Assembly: GCF_000004825.1 (NCBI RefSeq)
Contig: NW_008805068.1
Coordinates: 372,001 to 436,000 of the forward strand
Length of the DNA: 64,000 nucleotides
Direction: 5' to 3'
Origin: Heterostelium album PN500
Taxonomy: Eukaryota > Evosea > Eumycetozoa > Acytosteliales > Acytosteliaceae
Both the position numbers and the translations under genes were made by a program. The notes below the pieces were generated by a model that saw only the letters and a list, made by a program, of their open reading frames with translations, did not search any database and had not been told where the DNA came from. This document shows, in pieces, positions 22,271-34,338 of this stretch. Within the stretch, counting starts at the first letter, position 1, and each line of letters starts with the position of its first letter.

Positions 22271-24236
22271 TTATATAGTATTTTGAGTGTTGGTTGAAAC
22301 TGAGAGTTGTATCAATGTATTGATTATTTTCAAGAGATTTCTCAAACCAAATAAATATCCTTCATCCAAATCACTGTTATTGTTATTATTATTATTATTA
22401 TTATTACTGTTATTATTTTCAGTTTCTTCATTGTTATTACTGTTGTTGTTGTTGCTGTGTGAATGTTTAGCGTTGGGACTGGCATGTGCAAAATCTACCA
22501 TTTTTATATTTAATTTCGAAGACTGCATGTTGTTACTCTGACCATCGTAGATGAAAAGTAGTGATCCACCATAAAACTTATAGCATTGTTGTTGCTCAAA
22601 GAGTGACACCAATTGATTCAATCGCTTTGCAATGGCTGTCAGTAGCTCAGTTCGCAATCTAATACCATTGTCCAAGAATTTACAAATAACCATTGGAATA
22701 TCACTGGGTTGCAATTTTCTTCCATAGTATTTATCAAATGTTTGATATTGTGATGTTCTCTGATCGAATATCTATAAATTATAATTACAATATATTAGTA
22801 AATCCATTCCTATTTGGAAAAAAAAAACTGTAGTCAAGTGACGAAAAACTTACTTTTAAACCACAGACTCTAAATCCAAGTGATGCTGAGGTTGTTGCTT
22901 TACACTTTGACTCCATATTATACATTTTTTCAGGGGGTGCATCGTTTCCATGTTGTCTTACACCCATCTTCAAATCTAAAATACATGGATATTTACATAA
23001 ATAGGTCAAGTCTTCTAATTTTATATACACTATATATTGTTAATGATAATATTATAATTAGTTTAAAGATGTTCACATAATTGATTGATTTTGTTGGTTG
23101 TGTTAACTTGATTACTTACAATTTTGATTTTCTTTTGGTAACTTTACAATTTTATTTCTCCAATGATTGTAATCAAAGATTGAAGATGATTGTTGATTGG
23201 ATTTGCACGATCTCTCGAGGTAGTCATGATCCAAACATTTCAAATCGATGGTACCATAAAACTTGGGAGTGAAATCTAAAAACTCTGCGTGAGATTCCAG
23301 TGATTTGTAGAATTGATACTCGGTAGAGACCAGCGGCTTCAAAATCTTGCCGTCCGGCAGCTTAAACAGAGGTGCCTGTCCAGCGACCTGATGCGACAAT
23401 AAGTTCAAATCCGGTATTGACATAGATATACTTCGCTTTCTCTGTGATTGAATCGATGATGGTGTTGTCGATTGTTGTTGTTCTGCAACTGCCGATGAAT
23501 CCAATGCCGGAGATGTTGATAAATTATCATAACCATTACTACTATTGTTAATCAATTCTTTGTTGTTGTTATTAAAACTACTAGTTGTTGTTTGTTGTTG
23601 TTGTTGATCTTCAAAAATACTACTTAATGTTTGATAGGGATTTGGTGGTGTTGATGTTGGTGTTGGTGTGGTTGACAGTGAAATTGGGTGGAAAGGTGAG
23701 CTTGACAGTGGAGATACCGGCGATTGTGGTGTGGCCGTACTACTGTTGTTGGGTTGTGCGAAAATAGAGAGTAGTGTAGGTGATGAATTGAGCGATCGAT
23801 TGAATTCAATCGACTTTTTGCTAAAGTTTGTATTGCATATGTGATATTCTTTATTTACATCGAGCAGTCTATTGGCAGTCGATGGAATCTCTATTGGTAA
23901 TGTTGATGATGATGTATTTAAACTATTATTATTATTACTACTACTATCACTACTACTATTAATACTATTACTACTACTTATAGCACTACTATTATTCAAT
24001 CTATGACTACTTATACCACCACTACTACTAAAATTATTATTATTATTATTATTATTATGACTTCCACTACTAATTCCAATATTAAATACACAACTACTGT
24101 TTGGCGTGGTTGTCGTCACATGACTACTACTACTACTACTACTATTACTATGAGTATCTATGTGATGATGGTGGTGATGGTGAAGGTGATTCGCAGTGTT
24201 GCCAAGCTCGTAAAGGCTTGTTATTGCAGGTATCAT
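22271..24236 (-). CDS. i6kA: Inositol hexakisphosphate kinase (IP6K/Kcs1 family)
   Basis: Exons (minus strand) 24236-23120, 23029-22854 and 22771-22271 give 597 residues. The enzyme makes diphosphoinositol (inositol pyrophosphate) from InsP6. Diagnostic features: the PxxxDxKxG catalytic motif as PCILDLKMGVRQHGNDA (Asp391, Lys393), TTSASLGFRVCGLK, GGSLLFIYDG, and the metal-binding IDF-like KMVDFAHA near the C terminus, followed by DEGYLFGLRNLL. The first ~260 residues are low-complexity His, Ser and Asn. An Asn/Ser run is inserted between KMVDFAHA and the last helix, where animal IP6Ks have a short loop. In dictyostelids this enzyme (I6KA) damps cAMP/PIP3 chemotactic signalling. Family is certain; orthology to I6KA is likely. 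Confidence 0.9.
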
Positions 24237-27200
24237 AGCTATATCTAACTCCAGTTTTGTTTTTTTTTAATTTAAAAATGACTAATTATAATCTAATTAT
24301 TAATAGTATGGTATGTATAATGAATTTCTTAAAGAGTTAGTTGTTGATATGATATGATATATATTATGAATAGATATAGATATAGATTTTATATATATAA
24401 GTTTAAATAGATTTATGAGAAATTTAAAATATGTATATAAATAAGTTTGTTCTTTTGCGTTTTTTTTTGTTTGTTTTATTTAATAATAAATCTGATACTA
24501 GTATTGTTGTTGTTGTTGATGGCTGTCGTGTTGTTTTTGCCAGTTAGAAAAAAACCTGTAAATTAAATAAAAAAATGTAAAAAAAATCTAGTTAATTTAT
24601 GCTTTTCTGTGTGTTTATCAGAAAAATAAAAAATCGATTAATTCGGATATGAATGACAGTATGGTTGGTGCAAATTTTAAAAAAACAAATTTTGGCACTG
24701 TTAATAATAGAACTGAAAAAAAGAAAAACAACTGAAAATACCAGCACTGGTATTTATAATTAGTGGTATTTCCGGTTTGTAAAGAAAAAAAATAAAATAA
24801 AAAATAAAAAAGTAGATTATTCTTATTTTTGAAAAATAATTTTTATTTTATTATTTTTTCTTAATTTCTTAAAAAAAGGAAAAACAATAAAAAAAACAAA
24901 TAAAAATTAATTAATTTGAGTAAATTTACTTTATATGTATATAAACAATTTGTTTTTGAAATTGAAAAAGAACAAAACAGTAAACAAAAAGAATAAAGTG
25001 AAGATCTTAGCAGAGAGTAAATTTAAGTTGCAATGAGAGTTTGTTTGTTTAATTTGAAAAATATTAAAAAAATGAAATTGAATTGAACGTGTTAAAAAAA
25101 TGTACATTGTGATTAAAAATTAATGTGGGGGTGTTTGTGTTTTATTTTAATTATCAACACACATATTAATTAAAAACAACAAGAAGAGTAATGAAAAAAT
25201 GGGGTGTATTAAATTAATATAATAGGTAATGGGAGATGGGTGGTGACTGAGTGTTTGTTTTGTTAGTTTTTGTGAACTGAACAGGTGTGCGGAGATATAT
25301 AATTAACACACACACACACACACACAGACATTAACCAAAGCAAGAAGTTGAGTGTTGAGTGTTTGTTCACATTAAATTTTATTTATTACTGATATCAATC
25401 GATGTTGTGTTTGTATATATGTATGTATGCTTATTCATTTATATCATACTATTCACTTCATATCATATTTTTAATAATATATAAACGAGAAATACAACAA
25501 CAACAACAACAAATTGACCATGACAATGTCAATGAAAGAAAGATGAAATGAATGACAAATACCAAAATTATTATAATTAATGTAATTTCTTAATAAAAGA
25601 TAATTTGATTATTTTTATTCTTCTTGTTAGTAGTTATTATTTAATATTATCTTTCTTTATTATTGGTCAATTTCTGATTTAGATTTATTAATACAGTTTT
25701 CTTTTTGTTATACTCTATTGGATTATTTTAATAATTATGTTTATTTTATTCTTTGATTATTATTAATGTTGTTATTGTTATTACTAATATTGTTTGTTGT
25801 TGTTATTGTTCAGTTGTTGTTCTCAAACTATTATTAGATAGTTAATTTTGAGATGTAAAAGAGGAATGAATGAATGGAAGGAAAATAAAATATAAAAATA
25901 GCTATATTATTTATTAATTACTCCAATAGTTATTTTTATATTGTTGTTGTTTTAATTCTTTTGTTTGTTGGTTTAATTACAAGCAATGATTATTTGTTTC
26001 GTTAGATGATCCACAATACATACAGGTTAGTGAACCAAATTCTTGATGATGATGGTGATGATGTTTGTGATGATTAATTTAGTGGGTTATTTATTGGACA
26101 AATTTGATTTATTTTTGTTTTGTTTTGTTTTGTTTTTTGAAGTATAATTAATTAATGCGAAAGAATTGCAATATAGAGTAAGAAAAAGAATATATATTTT
26201 TCTCGAAAATATGAATCAAAAATAGTAAAACAACAACAAATTATCATTACTTATTATTATTATTATCTATTTTTTTCTTTTTGTTTTCTTTTGAAATATA
26301 TATATATATATATATATTTAATTATTTATTCATTCTCACACTCTTATTAATCACTAATTTCACAAGACACACACTATTACATCGTATTACTTGAGTCACA
26401 CATATAATATAATCATGCATCCACAACTATAAAAAAAAATATGAATCAAAAATAGTGTGAGTGTGTGATTGTGTGAGATAGGAGCAGTGCTGTGTCCTTA
26501 ATTAATTTATACAAGCATATATAAACAATAAGGAAAGATGTGGATAGAGTAGCGTGAAGAGGTATCGTTTGGAATGAAGATAATTAAGAAGGTGAGGTGT
26601 GACATACAGACAGACATAAAATCACCTTTGAAAAACACATATTTTAGATGATACAACAATGATATATTATTTATAATTATTATGATCGTATTCTTTTATT
26701 TTCTTTTCTTTACAATAAATTCAATTCAATTTCATCACTACCCCCTTTAGCATCTCGTTGATAATTTTAAACATAATTAAATAAGTTAAAAAGTGATTGT
26801 GTGTGTGTGTGTTTTATTTTTTGAAATTGAATCACAAATGTGCTTTGATTTGATCATTTACTATTTGTGTATAATTTATTATATTAGAGGTGATTATATT
26901 ATATATTATATATAAATATATATATATGGGATTGTGTTTTGAAATAGCGATGTGATTGTGATTGTTTTTGTTATGATTGGGTTTGATTCACTCTATTTTG
27001 TTTTAAAAAACAGTTAGTACTTACACTAAATAAATAAATGATAAAAATAATAATAATAAAATAAAAAGAAGAAATAAACAATAAAAATGATAAGAAATTT
27101 CCAATTAGAAGATTTTATTAAGATGAGGAAGAAAAAAAAATATTCAAAAAGTGCAATTGTTTTATTTATTAATCAATCAACGGATAATTTTATCAAAATT

Positions 27201-27965
27201 AATTTTAATATTAAATTTTATGATGAAATGGGGTGGTATTTCTGATTGCTTGGGTTTTTTTTGCATTGATTTTTTTTCATTGAATTTAGTGAGTTGTTGA
27301 CTGGTCGATAATTTAAAGATTTGATTTGTTTGTTTTTTTTAAATGTATTATTTTTTTCTTTTATCTTTTTGAAATTTCATTTCGTTTATAATCATAATAT
27401 AATCTTACCCCTTTTGTCTTTAATAAGATTTTGTAACCTAATTAATCTAAAAAAATTAAAATATTTTTCAAATCCTATTAAATTATTGAAAATATATAAA
27501 AAGAAAGATCATAATAATTGTTAAGTTTAATTGTTGAATGACATATATTTAGTTCAAAGGTAAATGAAAAGAAAAGAAAGGAAATGAAAATAAATTTAAT
27601 GAAATAAATCATACTTCTTCTTCTTCTCCTTCTTTTTCAATTGTGAAACAAAATTGTTTTTTAATTTAAAAATGAGATATAATTGTATTTATAATTGTTT
27701 ATTTACATAAGTAAAAAAAAAAGAGATAGTTGCGACTTTGATATGTCATGATTGTTACCAACATAATAAAACTAACACTTTAAATCAATTTGCAAACAAC
27801 AAACAAACAAACAAACAATATCAATATTATTTTAATCAATTAAATCAATTACCCATCAAATTTACTTTCAATCAATTGGCAAACATATCAATTAATTAAT
27901 TGTGGTAAATTTGGATTATTGTATGTAGTAATATCATAAATAGTATAGGTTTTTTTTATTTTTAT
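24237..27965. other. 3.7 kb gene-free region upstream of i6kA
   Basis: Long AT-rich stretch between the start of the i6kA gene and the 3' end of tim22, both on the minus strand. It contains dinucleotide runs (CA)n at 25307-25325, (TA)n at 26297-26318 and (GT)n near 26799-26811. Other simple tracts are GATGATG at 26046-26062 and CTTCTTCTT at 27612-27624. No convincing ORF, tRNA or conserved RNA is seen. Most likely it is an extended promoter/5'UTR region; an unannotated non-coding RNA cannot be excluded. Confidence 0.5.
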
Positions 27966-29042
27966 TTAATCGTGACTCATAAAATGATCCATCATTGCTC
28001 CAAACAATGCAAAACCTACACATCCACCGGCTGCTGCTTTTGGTCCAGCTATTTATTATTATTTAATATTAGTAAATAAAAATCATTAAATTTAAAAATT
28101 GAATTTTGTTGATTGTTGTTATTGTTATTGTGTGGTTTGTGTGTTTTTGTTTATGTTTTGTATGTCATTAAATATGTTCTACTGATGTTGTTGTGATTGA
28201 TAATGATACTTAATATTTGCGATGTAAATTAACAAAACAATAACTCCTTTTAATACAATGTACTGCAAATTGAATGAATGAATGACTATTCAATTATTAT
28301 CTATTAAATAATTATGTAGATTGAATTTAGAGATAGATTGCAACCAAAAAAAAACAACAACAATAATAACAACAGTAACACAATAACAATAATAATATGA
28401 ATTTACATTCTCCGTTATTGTTATCGTTATGATATTTTATATTATATTATATTATAATTGTCATTCTTATTTGATTTGTTATGTTTTGATTTGATTTGAT
28501 TTGATTTGATTTGATTTGATTTGATTTGATTTACCTTTACTTGCTAATACACCACCGGTAACACAACCAGCGTAAAGTGAGTTCTTTTTATCTGATCTTC
28601 CTCTTGCCTTCTCTATGACACACTCTACACCACTGTATATCAGAGTGATGTAAGCGAACGATTTGGCACTACGCCAACCGTTTCTACCTTGATCTTTGAA
28701 TCCCTCTGCAACCTGCTTCCAAATGGGTGTGCCAGCGGCCGTTGCCTGTCCTGCACCGCTTCCTATGATGTCCGGGTTGGCCAGACCCATTCCACCCATA
28801 CTGTTCGCAGAGAACAGCGCACCAAACATGAAACCTAGAGCACCACCCATAACACCACCACGCACTGCATGTGTAATACACGAATTCATCAGGGCAGCAC
28901 CCATCGTATCGTGTGGTGGTATATTCTTTATAAACGAAACCGACAGTCCGACATCCAACTTAGGATCTATAATCAACTTTTTCTTATATTCATTCACTTG
29001 TTCTTGAAGTTCCTCTATTGATACATTTGGATCTATATTCAT
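27966..29042 (-). CDS. tim22: Tim22, inner-membrane carrier translocase channel
   Basis: Exons (minus strand) 29042-28535 and 28048-27966 give 196 residues. Tim17/22/23 family protein forming the TIM22 complex, which inserts carrier proteins into the mitochondrial inner membrane. Visible are MNSCITHAVRGGVMGGALGF (GxxxG-rich first segment), the DQGRNGWRSAKSFA loop typical of the family, SGVECVIEKARGRSDKKNSL, and the last segment YAGCVTGGVLASKAGPKAAA continuing to GGCVGFALFGAMMDHF. Four membrane segments are expected. The intron of 486 nt is much longer than the others in this window and carries a pentanucleotide repeat next to its donor. The last exon is only 27 codons. Confidence 0.9.
28486..28531. 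repeat. (TTGAT)n pentanucleotide tandem repeat
   Basis: About nine perfect TTGAT units lie in the tim22 intron, starting only two bases past the GTAAA donor on the coding strand. If unspliced, the same bases stay open and would add Lys-Ser-Asn-Gln-Ile-type repeats to the protein. Confidence 0.85.
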
Positions 29043-30194
29043 CTTTATATTGTTTGATTATTTATTTCTCTTTATATATGTTTAATAGCTAATATTTTAA
29101 TTAACTATTTTTGACAAACACTATCAGCATTCAAAGTCAGACCTCTCATAATCAAGTAAAAATTACGATTCGTTTTTTTTTTGTTTTTTTTTGTTTTTCA
29201 AATTGGTAAATTAACCGATTGTGTAATCATTACAACTTTGGTCGATGAAATGTGTTCACTCTTATTCAATTAAATTTAGAATTTTATTTATTTTTTATTA
29301 TATTAAAATAATAATTTTTTATATTATAACATATGTTCATACATTTAATATTAATGAAAAAAAAATAATTTCTTCTCTAGATTTTATTTGCAAAAAAATG
29401 TATTTGTTTGTTTTTAATAATGAAAATTATTTTGTGTATATATAAATCAATCAAAGATATTTATTTCTAAAAATAAAATAGAGATCATTGTTGTTTTGTT
29501 GTTGGGAAATCAGCCGAGTGATGTTTAAAAATAAAACAACAAATTTCTCATTTTTTTTTGATTTTTTAATTTTTTAATATGTTGTTCGGTTTTTTTATCT
29601 TTTGCAAAAATTAACAATTAGTTTGTTTTTGTTTTTTTTTTTCATCCTCATTTATATTTATTTTTGGTTTGGTTGAGAATCAATAACAACACCCTACGCA
29701 CTACCTTACACCCAATAACACAGATCTAACCTTTAAGTTGTTTTACTATAGTAATCAAAACAATAATATCAACACGCTTTTGATTTTATTTTTTGTTTTT
29801 GGTTTTAAGAGAGTTTGTGTGGGTATAACAATAATAGAATAGAAATTCATTCTTTCATTATCCAAACATTTTCATAATCGTTCAATCACTCAAAACACTC
29901 AAATCAATCAATCAATCAATCAAATAAAGTCAGAGTGAATAAATATTTAAAAATAATCAATAACTAATAAAGTAAGTTAAATTTATGAATGGTGGTGGTG
30001 TTAATACTTAATTAATATCAATCCGACTAAACCAAAACAAATCATAACCAAATCAAAATAAACTAACATTGTACTTTTATCATTTATAGTTTTTGATTAT
30101 TACCATTTTCGTTTCGTTTAGTTTAGTTTATTTTCTTTCAAAAATAATATAGTTTTAGAGTTTTTTCATCTTATATAAGAATTAAAAGTAAAAA
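29043..30194. promoter_or_regulatory. 1.15 kb divergent spacer between tim22 and the LRR gene
   Basis: Intergenic region between two divergent genes. It is AT-rich with T runs at 29175-29199 and a (TCAA)n tract at 29904-29922. It must contain the two promoters. No gene is seen. Confidence 0.4.
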
Positions 30195-31768
30195 ATGGTT
30201 TGGGGAACAGTCAATAGAGACGAACAAATAAAATCACAGATCAATGGATTGATTAAACAATTGGAGCAAAATACAATTGAATCTATGTTCTTGTTACAAT
30301 CATTTCTACCAATATCACCAGAGTCTGCCATATCAATTGGAGATGCCCTATTAAAGAATAAATCATTGGAAGAACTTTATCTTAGTGGACATGATCTTGG
30401 ATTAGGTAATGATAATTAATTATAGTTATAATTTAAAATTAATTTTCAATCCATTATCTAATAATTTTAATTATTTAATGAATTCCAGATGGATCGAAAT
30501 CAATTGGTAATGCATTGGCTCAACATACAGGTTTGAAAAGGGTGTCGGTTGGACACGCTGAAATTGGAAAGGACCATGTCCAGCTTTCACAGTTGTTGGG
30601 TGGACTGCTGTCGTCCAAGTCCATCGACCATATAGATCTCTCGAAGCGTTCCATCGATGCTTCAAGTTTGGAAGTGATGTACCAGTGTCTAGCCGCCACT
30701 GGCGTTGGCAGTCTTAACAGTCTCGATCTCTGTCAGAACGACATTGACGACGCCGCACTCCCAATTCTTGCTAAAATCTTGATTAAATCGACTGGTGTTC
30801 GTGTCTTGAATTTGGCATACAACACCTTCACACCCTCGGGATTCGCCGCTTTCATCGATACTCTGATCAGCTACCAGGTACGCCTGGAAAAACTGCAATT
30901 CACTGGCAATAATATTGGCGACGACGGTGCTGTGCAGCTGGCGCGAATGATCGCTCAGAATCACGGACTTAACAATATCGAGGTGAACGACTGCCAGATT
31001 GGCGAAGTGGGTGCGCGCGCGCTCGGATCGGCGCTGGTCGTCTGGAACGGTGACCACTTTGCCGCCTCGGACAATCCACGCTTCTCCAAAGCTTTTTCAG
31101 AGGGATTTATGTTGGCGGATTTCATCGGTGAGCACGAACACGCCAATCCCGACGGTGCTGCCCTCGCCACCGCCAATAATGGCTCACAACTTCGTAGTTT
31201 GGTGCTGCGAGGATGTCACATCGGTGACGAAGGAATCAGTCTCATTGTAGAGGCAATTATGAGTGGACGTCTGCCCAGTTTGAATCTGCTCGATGTCGCT
31301 GTCAACTCGCTGACGATCCGCTCGCTTGAGATGCTCGCCGGCATCTTGACCGTGGCGAACGGCGCCAAGCTAAAGATACTGGACGTCAGCTGCAACGAGC
31401 TCGGCTCAGAGGCAGTCGAAATCATTGCCAACTGCTTGCAATCCGGCAAGCTGACAACCCTGACATGTCTGTCGATCAACAACATCAACATCGGTCTGAC
31501 ACAACTCAAACAACTCTGTAAATATCTCATTCAATTCCCAAACTCATCGCTTCACGTCATTGAAACCATGGGTAACAACGGCGATGACAAAGACAAAGAA
31601 AAAGAACAACAAAACAACAAAAATAACAACAACAACAACAACAATAATACACCAGATCAACATGAAGATGAGGAAGAGGAAGAAGGACAAGCAATAGTCG
31701 ACGATGAATTCTTAGATTTATTGGATCAACTTTATGAAGATACAGAGATTGATCTTAAATGGAAATAA
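30195..31768 (+). CDS. Leucine-rich repeat protein (ribonuclease-inhibitor-type LRRs)
   Basis: Exons 30195-30405 and 30489-31768 give 496 residues. About ten RI-type repeats run from residue 45 to 420. Examples are NKSLEELYLSGHDLG, VGSLNSLDLCQNDIDDAAL, GVRVLNLAYNTFTPSGF, LEKLQFTGNNIGDDGAVQLA, LRSLVLRGCHIGDEGISLIV and LKILDVSCNELGSEAVEIIA. The repeats are interrupted by a loop around residues 240-270. The C-terminal 75 residues are an Asn run, an acidic Glu/Asp stretch and a short helix ending DLKWK. Such proteins are usually binding scaffolds, for example RanGAP- or tropomodulin-like. I see no Ran-GAP arginine finger that would settle a role. It starts with MVWGTV right after an oligo(A/T) leader. 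Confidence 0.85.
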
Positions 31769-32123
31769 ATAATACAATAAAATTATTATTAGCTAAATTT
31801 TAAATATTCAAAATTATATATAATATAATTATAAATGTACACTAATAATATCCAAATTTTAATTATTTTAATTTATTTATTTTTTAGTTTTCTTTGCAAA
31901 ACTTGGACGTTTTTTTTTTTATTTTTACTTTTTCAATAATCATTACACACTTTTTTTTTCATTTCAAAATTGCAATTTATTTATTATTTTTATTTAATTG
32001 TTATTATTATTTATTTTTATATAGATATATTGTATTTGTGTTCTATTTATATTATTTTTGCTAATCTATATATTTCTTTTTGAATTTATTTTATTTTAGT
32101 TACTATTGATTATATTATTATAG
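31769..32123. other. Spacer between LRR gene and rbm39
   Basis: 355 bp of AT-rich sequence with T runs (31911-31921, 31951-31960), carrying the LRR gene's 3' end and the rbm39 promoter. No gene is seen. Confidence 0.4.
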
Positions 32124-34338
32124 ATGACAGAAAGTAATATAGATGATGTCGATGCTTTACTAGAAGCATCTTTCAATTCAAAGGTATGTATATTTAACTT
32201 TCTATTGATACTGTATCACACAAGAATCGATCAATAAAACATGTATTAATATTAAATTGTTTTTATATTTATATTTATTTTGTTTTTTTTTTTTGTAGAA
32301 AGATGATAATGGAACTGGTTCAAATGGTACATCGAATGCTTCAGATAAAGAAATAAAGAAATCTTCATCCGAGAGAGATTCAAAGGAGAAAGAATCACGT
32401 GATAAAGATAGAGATAGAGATCGCGATAGAGACAGGGACAGAGATAGAGACCGCGATAGAGATAGAGATCGCGACAGAGACAGAGACTACAGAGATCGTG
32501 ATCGCGATAGAAGAGACAGAGACCGTGATTATAGAGATCGTGATCGTGATCGCGATCGTGACAGAGACAGAGACTACAGGGATCGTGATCGTGATCGTGA
32601 CTATAGAGATCGTGATAGAGATCGCGATAGAGACAGAGACAGAGACTACAGAGATCGCGATCGTGATCGTGATAGATATAGAGACCGTGATAGAGACTAC
32701 GATCGCTACGGCAATAGAAGTTCCTACGAGAGAGACCGAAGAAGTAGCAGTGGAAAATACGAAAAAGAAAGTCGATATCCTGAGAAACCCTACGATAAAC
32801 CAATTTCTCGACGATCGCCAGAGAAACCGGCAGCAGCCGAACCCGTACTCCCGGAGATCTCACCGGAGGAACAAGAGGAATCCGACTCGAGAACAGTGTT
32901 TGTATCAAAACTATCACCTAAAATTACTGAAAATGACCTTTACGAATTCTTTGCACAAGCAGGAAAAGTACTCAAAGTTAGTTTGGTAATCGATAAAATA
33001 ACTAAAAGATTAAAAGGGTAACTATATAACAATAAAACCAACCTATATATATCATTACTAACAATCAATCCATCTATTTATCTATCTATCTATCAATCAA
33101 AGAGTTGGGTATGTAGAGTTTTCAGAAAGAGAGATGGTCGAAAAAGCAGTTCTACTTACAGGTCAAAAAGTACTCAATCAATCGATATTAGTACATGGTA
33201 TTCATTCTGAAAAGAAAGCAACTCCTGTGTAAGTATAAATATAGATACTTTTTTTTTGTCTTTAGAACTATCAATGACTAACTTGCGAATTCCTATTCAT
33301 AATATGTTTATGTAGTACAAAAATACCAGTACATACAAATAATAGTAGATTATATGTAGGATATTTAAATCTCTCGATTACAGAGGATCAAATCAGAACG
33401 ATATTCTCACAGCACGGTGATTTGGAATTTGTAAAGTTGCATGTTAAGCCTGGTCTATATAAGTATGCGTTCGTCCAGTTCAAAGCGTCAGAGTCTGCAC
33501 AAAAGGCACTCGATGCACTCAACGGTGTTGAGGTGATGGGTAAGAACTTAAAGGTTGTCTTTGTCAATGAGAACGGTACCAACAAAGATCTCAGTCAATC
33601 AAACATGAACAACCCCAACAACATCCACAACAACAACAATCATCATCATCAAAGAAACATGCATTTCCAACAAAACAACCAAAACAATCTAAACAACCAG
33701 AACAATCAAAACAACATTGCCAGAGTAATGCAACAAGTATATCATCAACCAATGGGTTCATTAGATGAAGAAGGTAAGAGAAAAACTAACAACAACAGAC
33801 ATTCATTCTCACAATCAAAAACCAACTTACTAACTAAACTATTCGTTCATTACTACTACTACTACTACTACTATTAATAGATGGAAGTATTCCTTTGACA
33901 CCTCAAGCACAATCGATTTTGTCGGCCAAGCTAATGGGTATACCAATTGCAAGCAATGGAGCACACAATGTAGCCGCTGCCAATGTTCTGGCAAATACAG
34001 TTTACAATCAGATTCCACCGGCACCGCCTGTAACCATCACCAGTACCTGTATTGTGTTGAAGAATATGTTTGATCCAGACACTGAAACCGGTGACGACTG
34101 GGACAAGGAGATCGAGCGAGACGTCGAGTTGGAGTGTTCTACTTACGGTAATGTTAAACATATATTTTTAGATAAGAACAGCCAAGGCTATATTTATCTT
34201 TGTTACGATTCAATTGAAGGTGCCTCGACTGCCATCAACAAGCTAAACAGACGTTGGTTCGCCGGAAAGATGCTATCAGCCGAATCCATTCCCGAGAACA
34301 TCTATTTCGCAAAGTTCCCAGTTGCCAAAGCTCAATAG
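32124..34338 (+). CDS. rbm39: RBM39/CAPER-type splicing factor
   Basis: Exons 32124-32183, 32299-33017, 33103-33228, 33316-33773 and 33881-34338 give 606 residues. It has an N-terminal RD-dipeptide repeat (about residues 45-160), taking the place of the RS domain. RRM1 starts at SRTVFVSKLSPKITENDLYE, with VGYVEFSERE as RNP1-like strand. RRM2 starts at SRLYVGYLNLSITEDQIRTI with KYAFVQFKASESAQKAL. A linker contains the family's LTPQAQSILSAKLMG. A C-terminal U2AF-homology RRM runs from STCIVLKNMFDPDTETGDDW to GYIYLCYDSIEGA and NRRWFAGKML. The order matches the CC1/RBM39 family, which links U2AF and U2 snRNP components during splice-site choice. The Asn/His/Gln linker after RRM2 is a lineage insertion. 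Confidence 0.9.

Noticed and set aside
27321-27524. 67-codon hydrophobic frame in the long i6kA upstream region
   Set aside because: Phe/Leu/Ile/Asn composition is what random AT-rich DNA gives; no start context or relatives.
32252-32989. Long overlapping frames on both strands (221 and 196 codons) around the RD repeat
   Set aside because: The repeated GATCGTGATAGA-type units keep all frames open; only the RBM39 frame joins recognisable RRMs.
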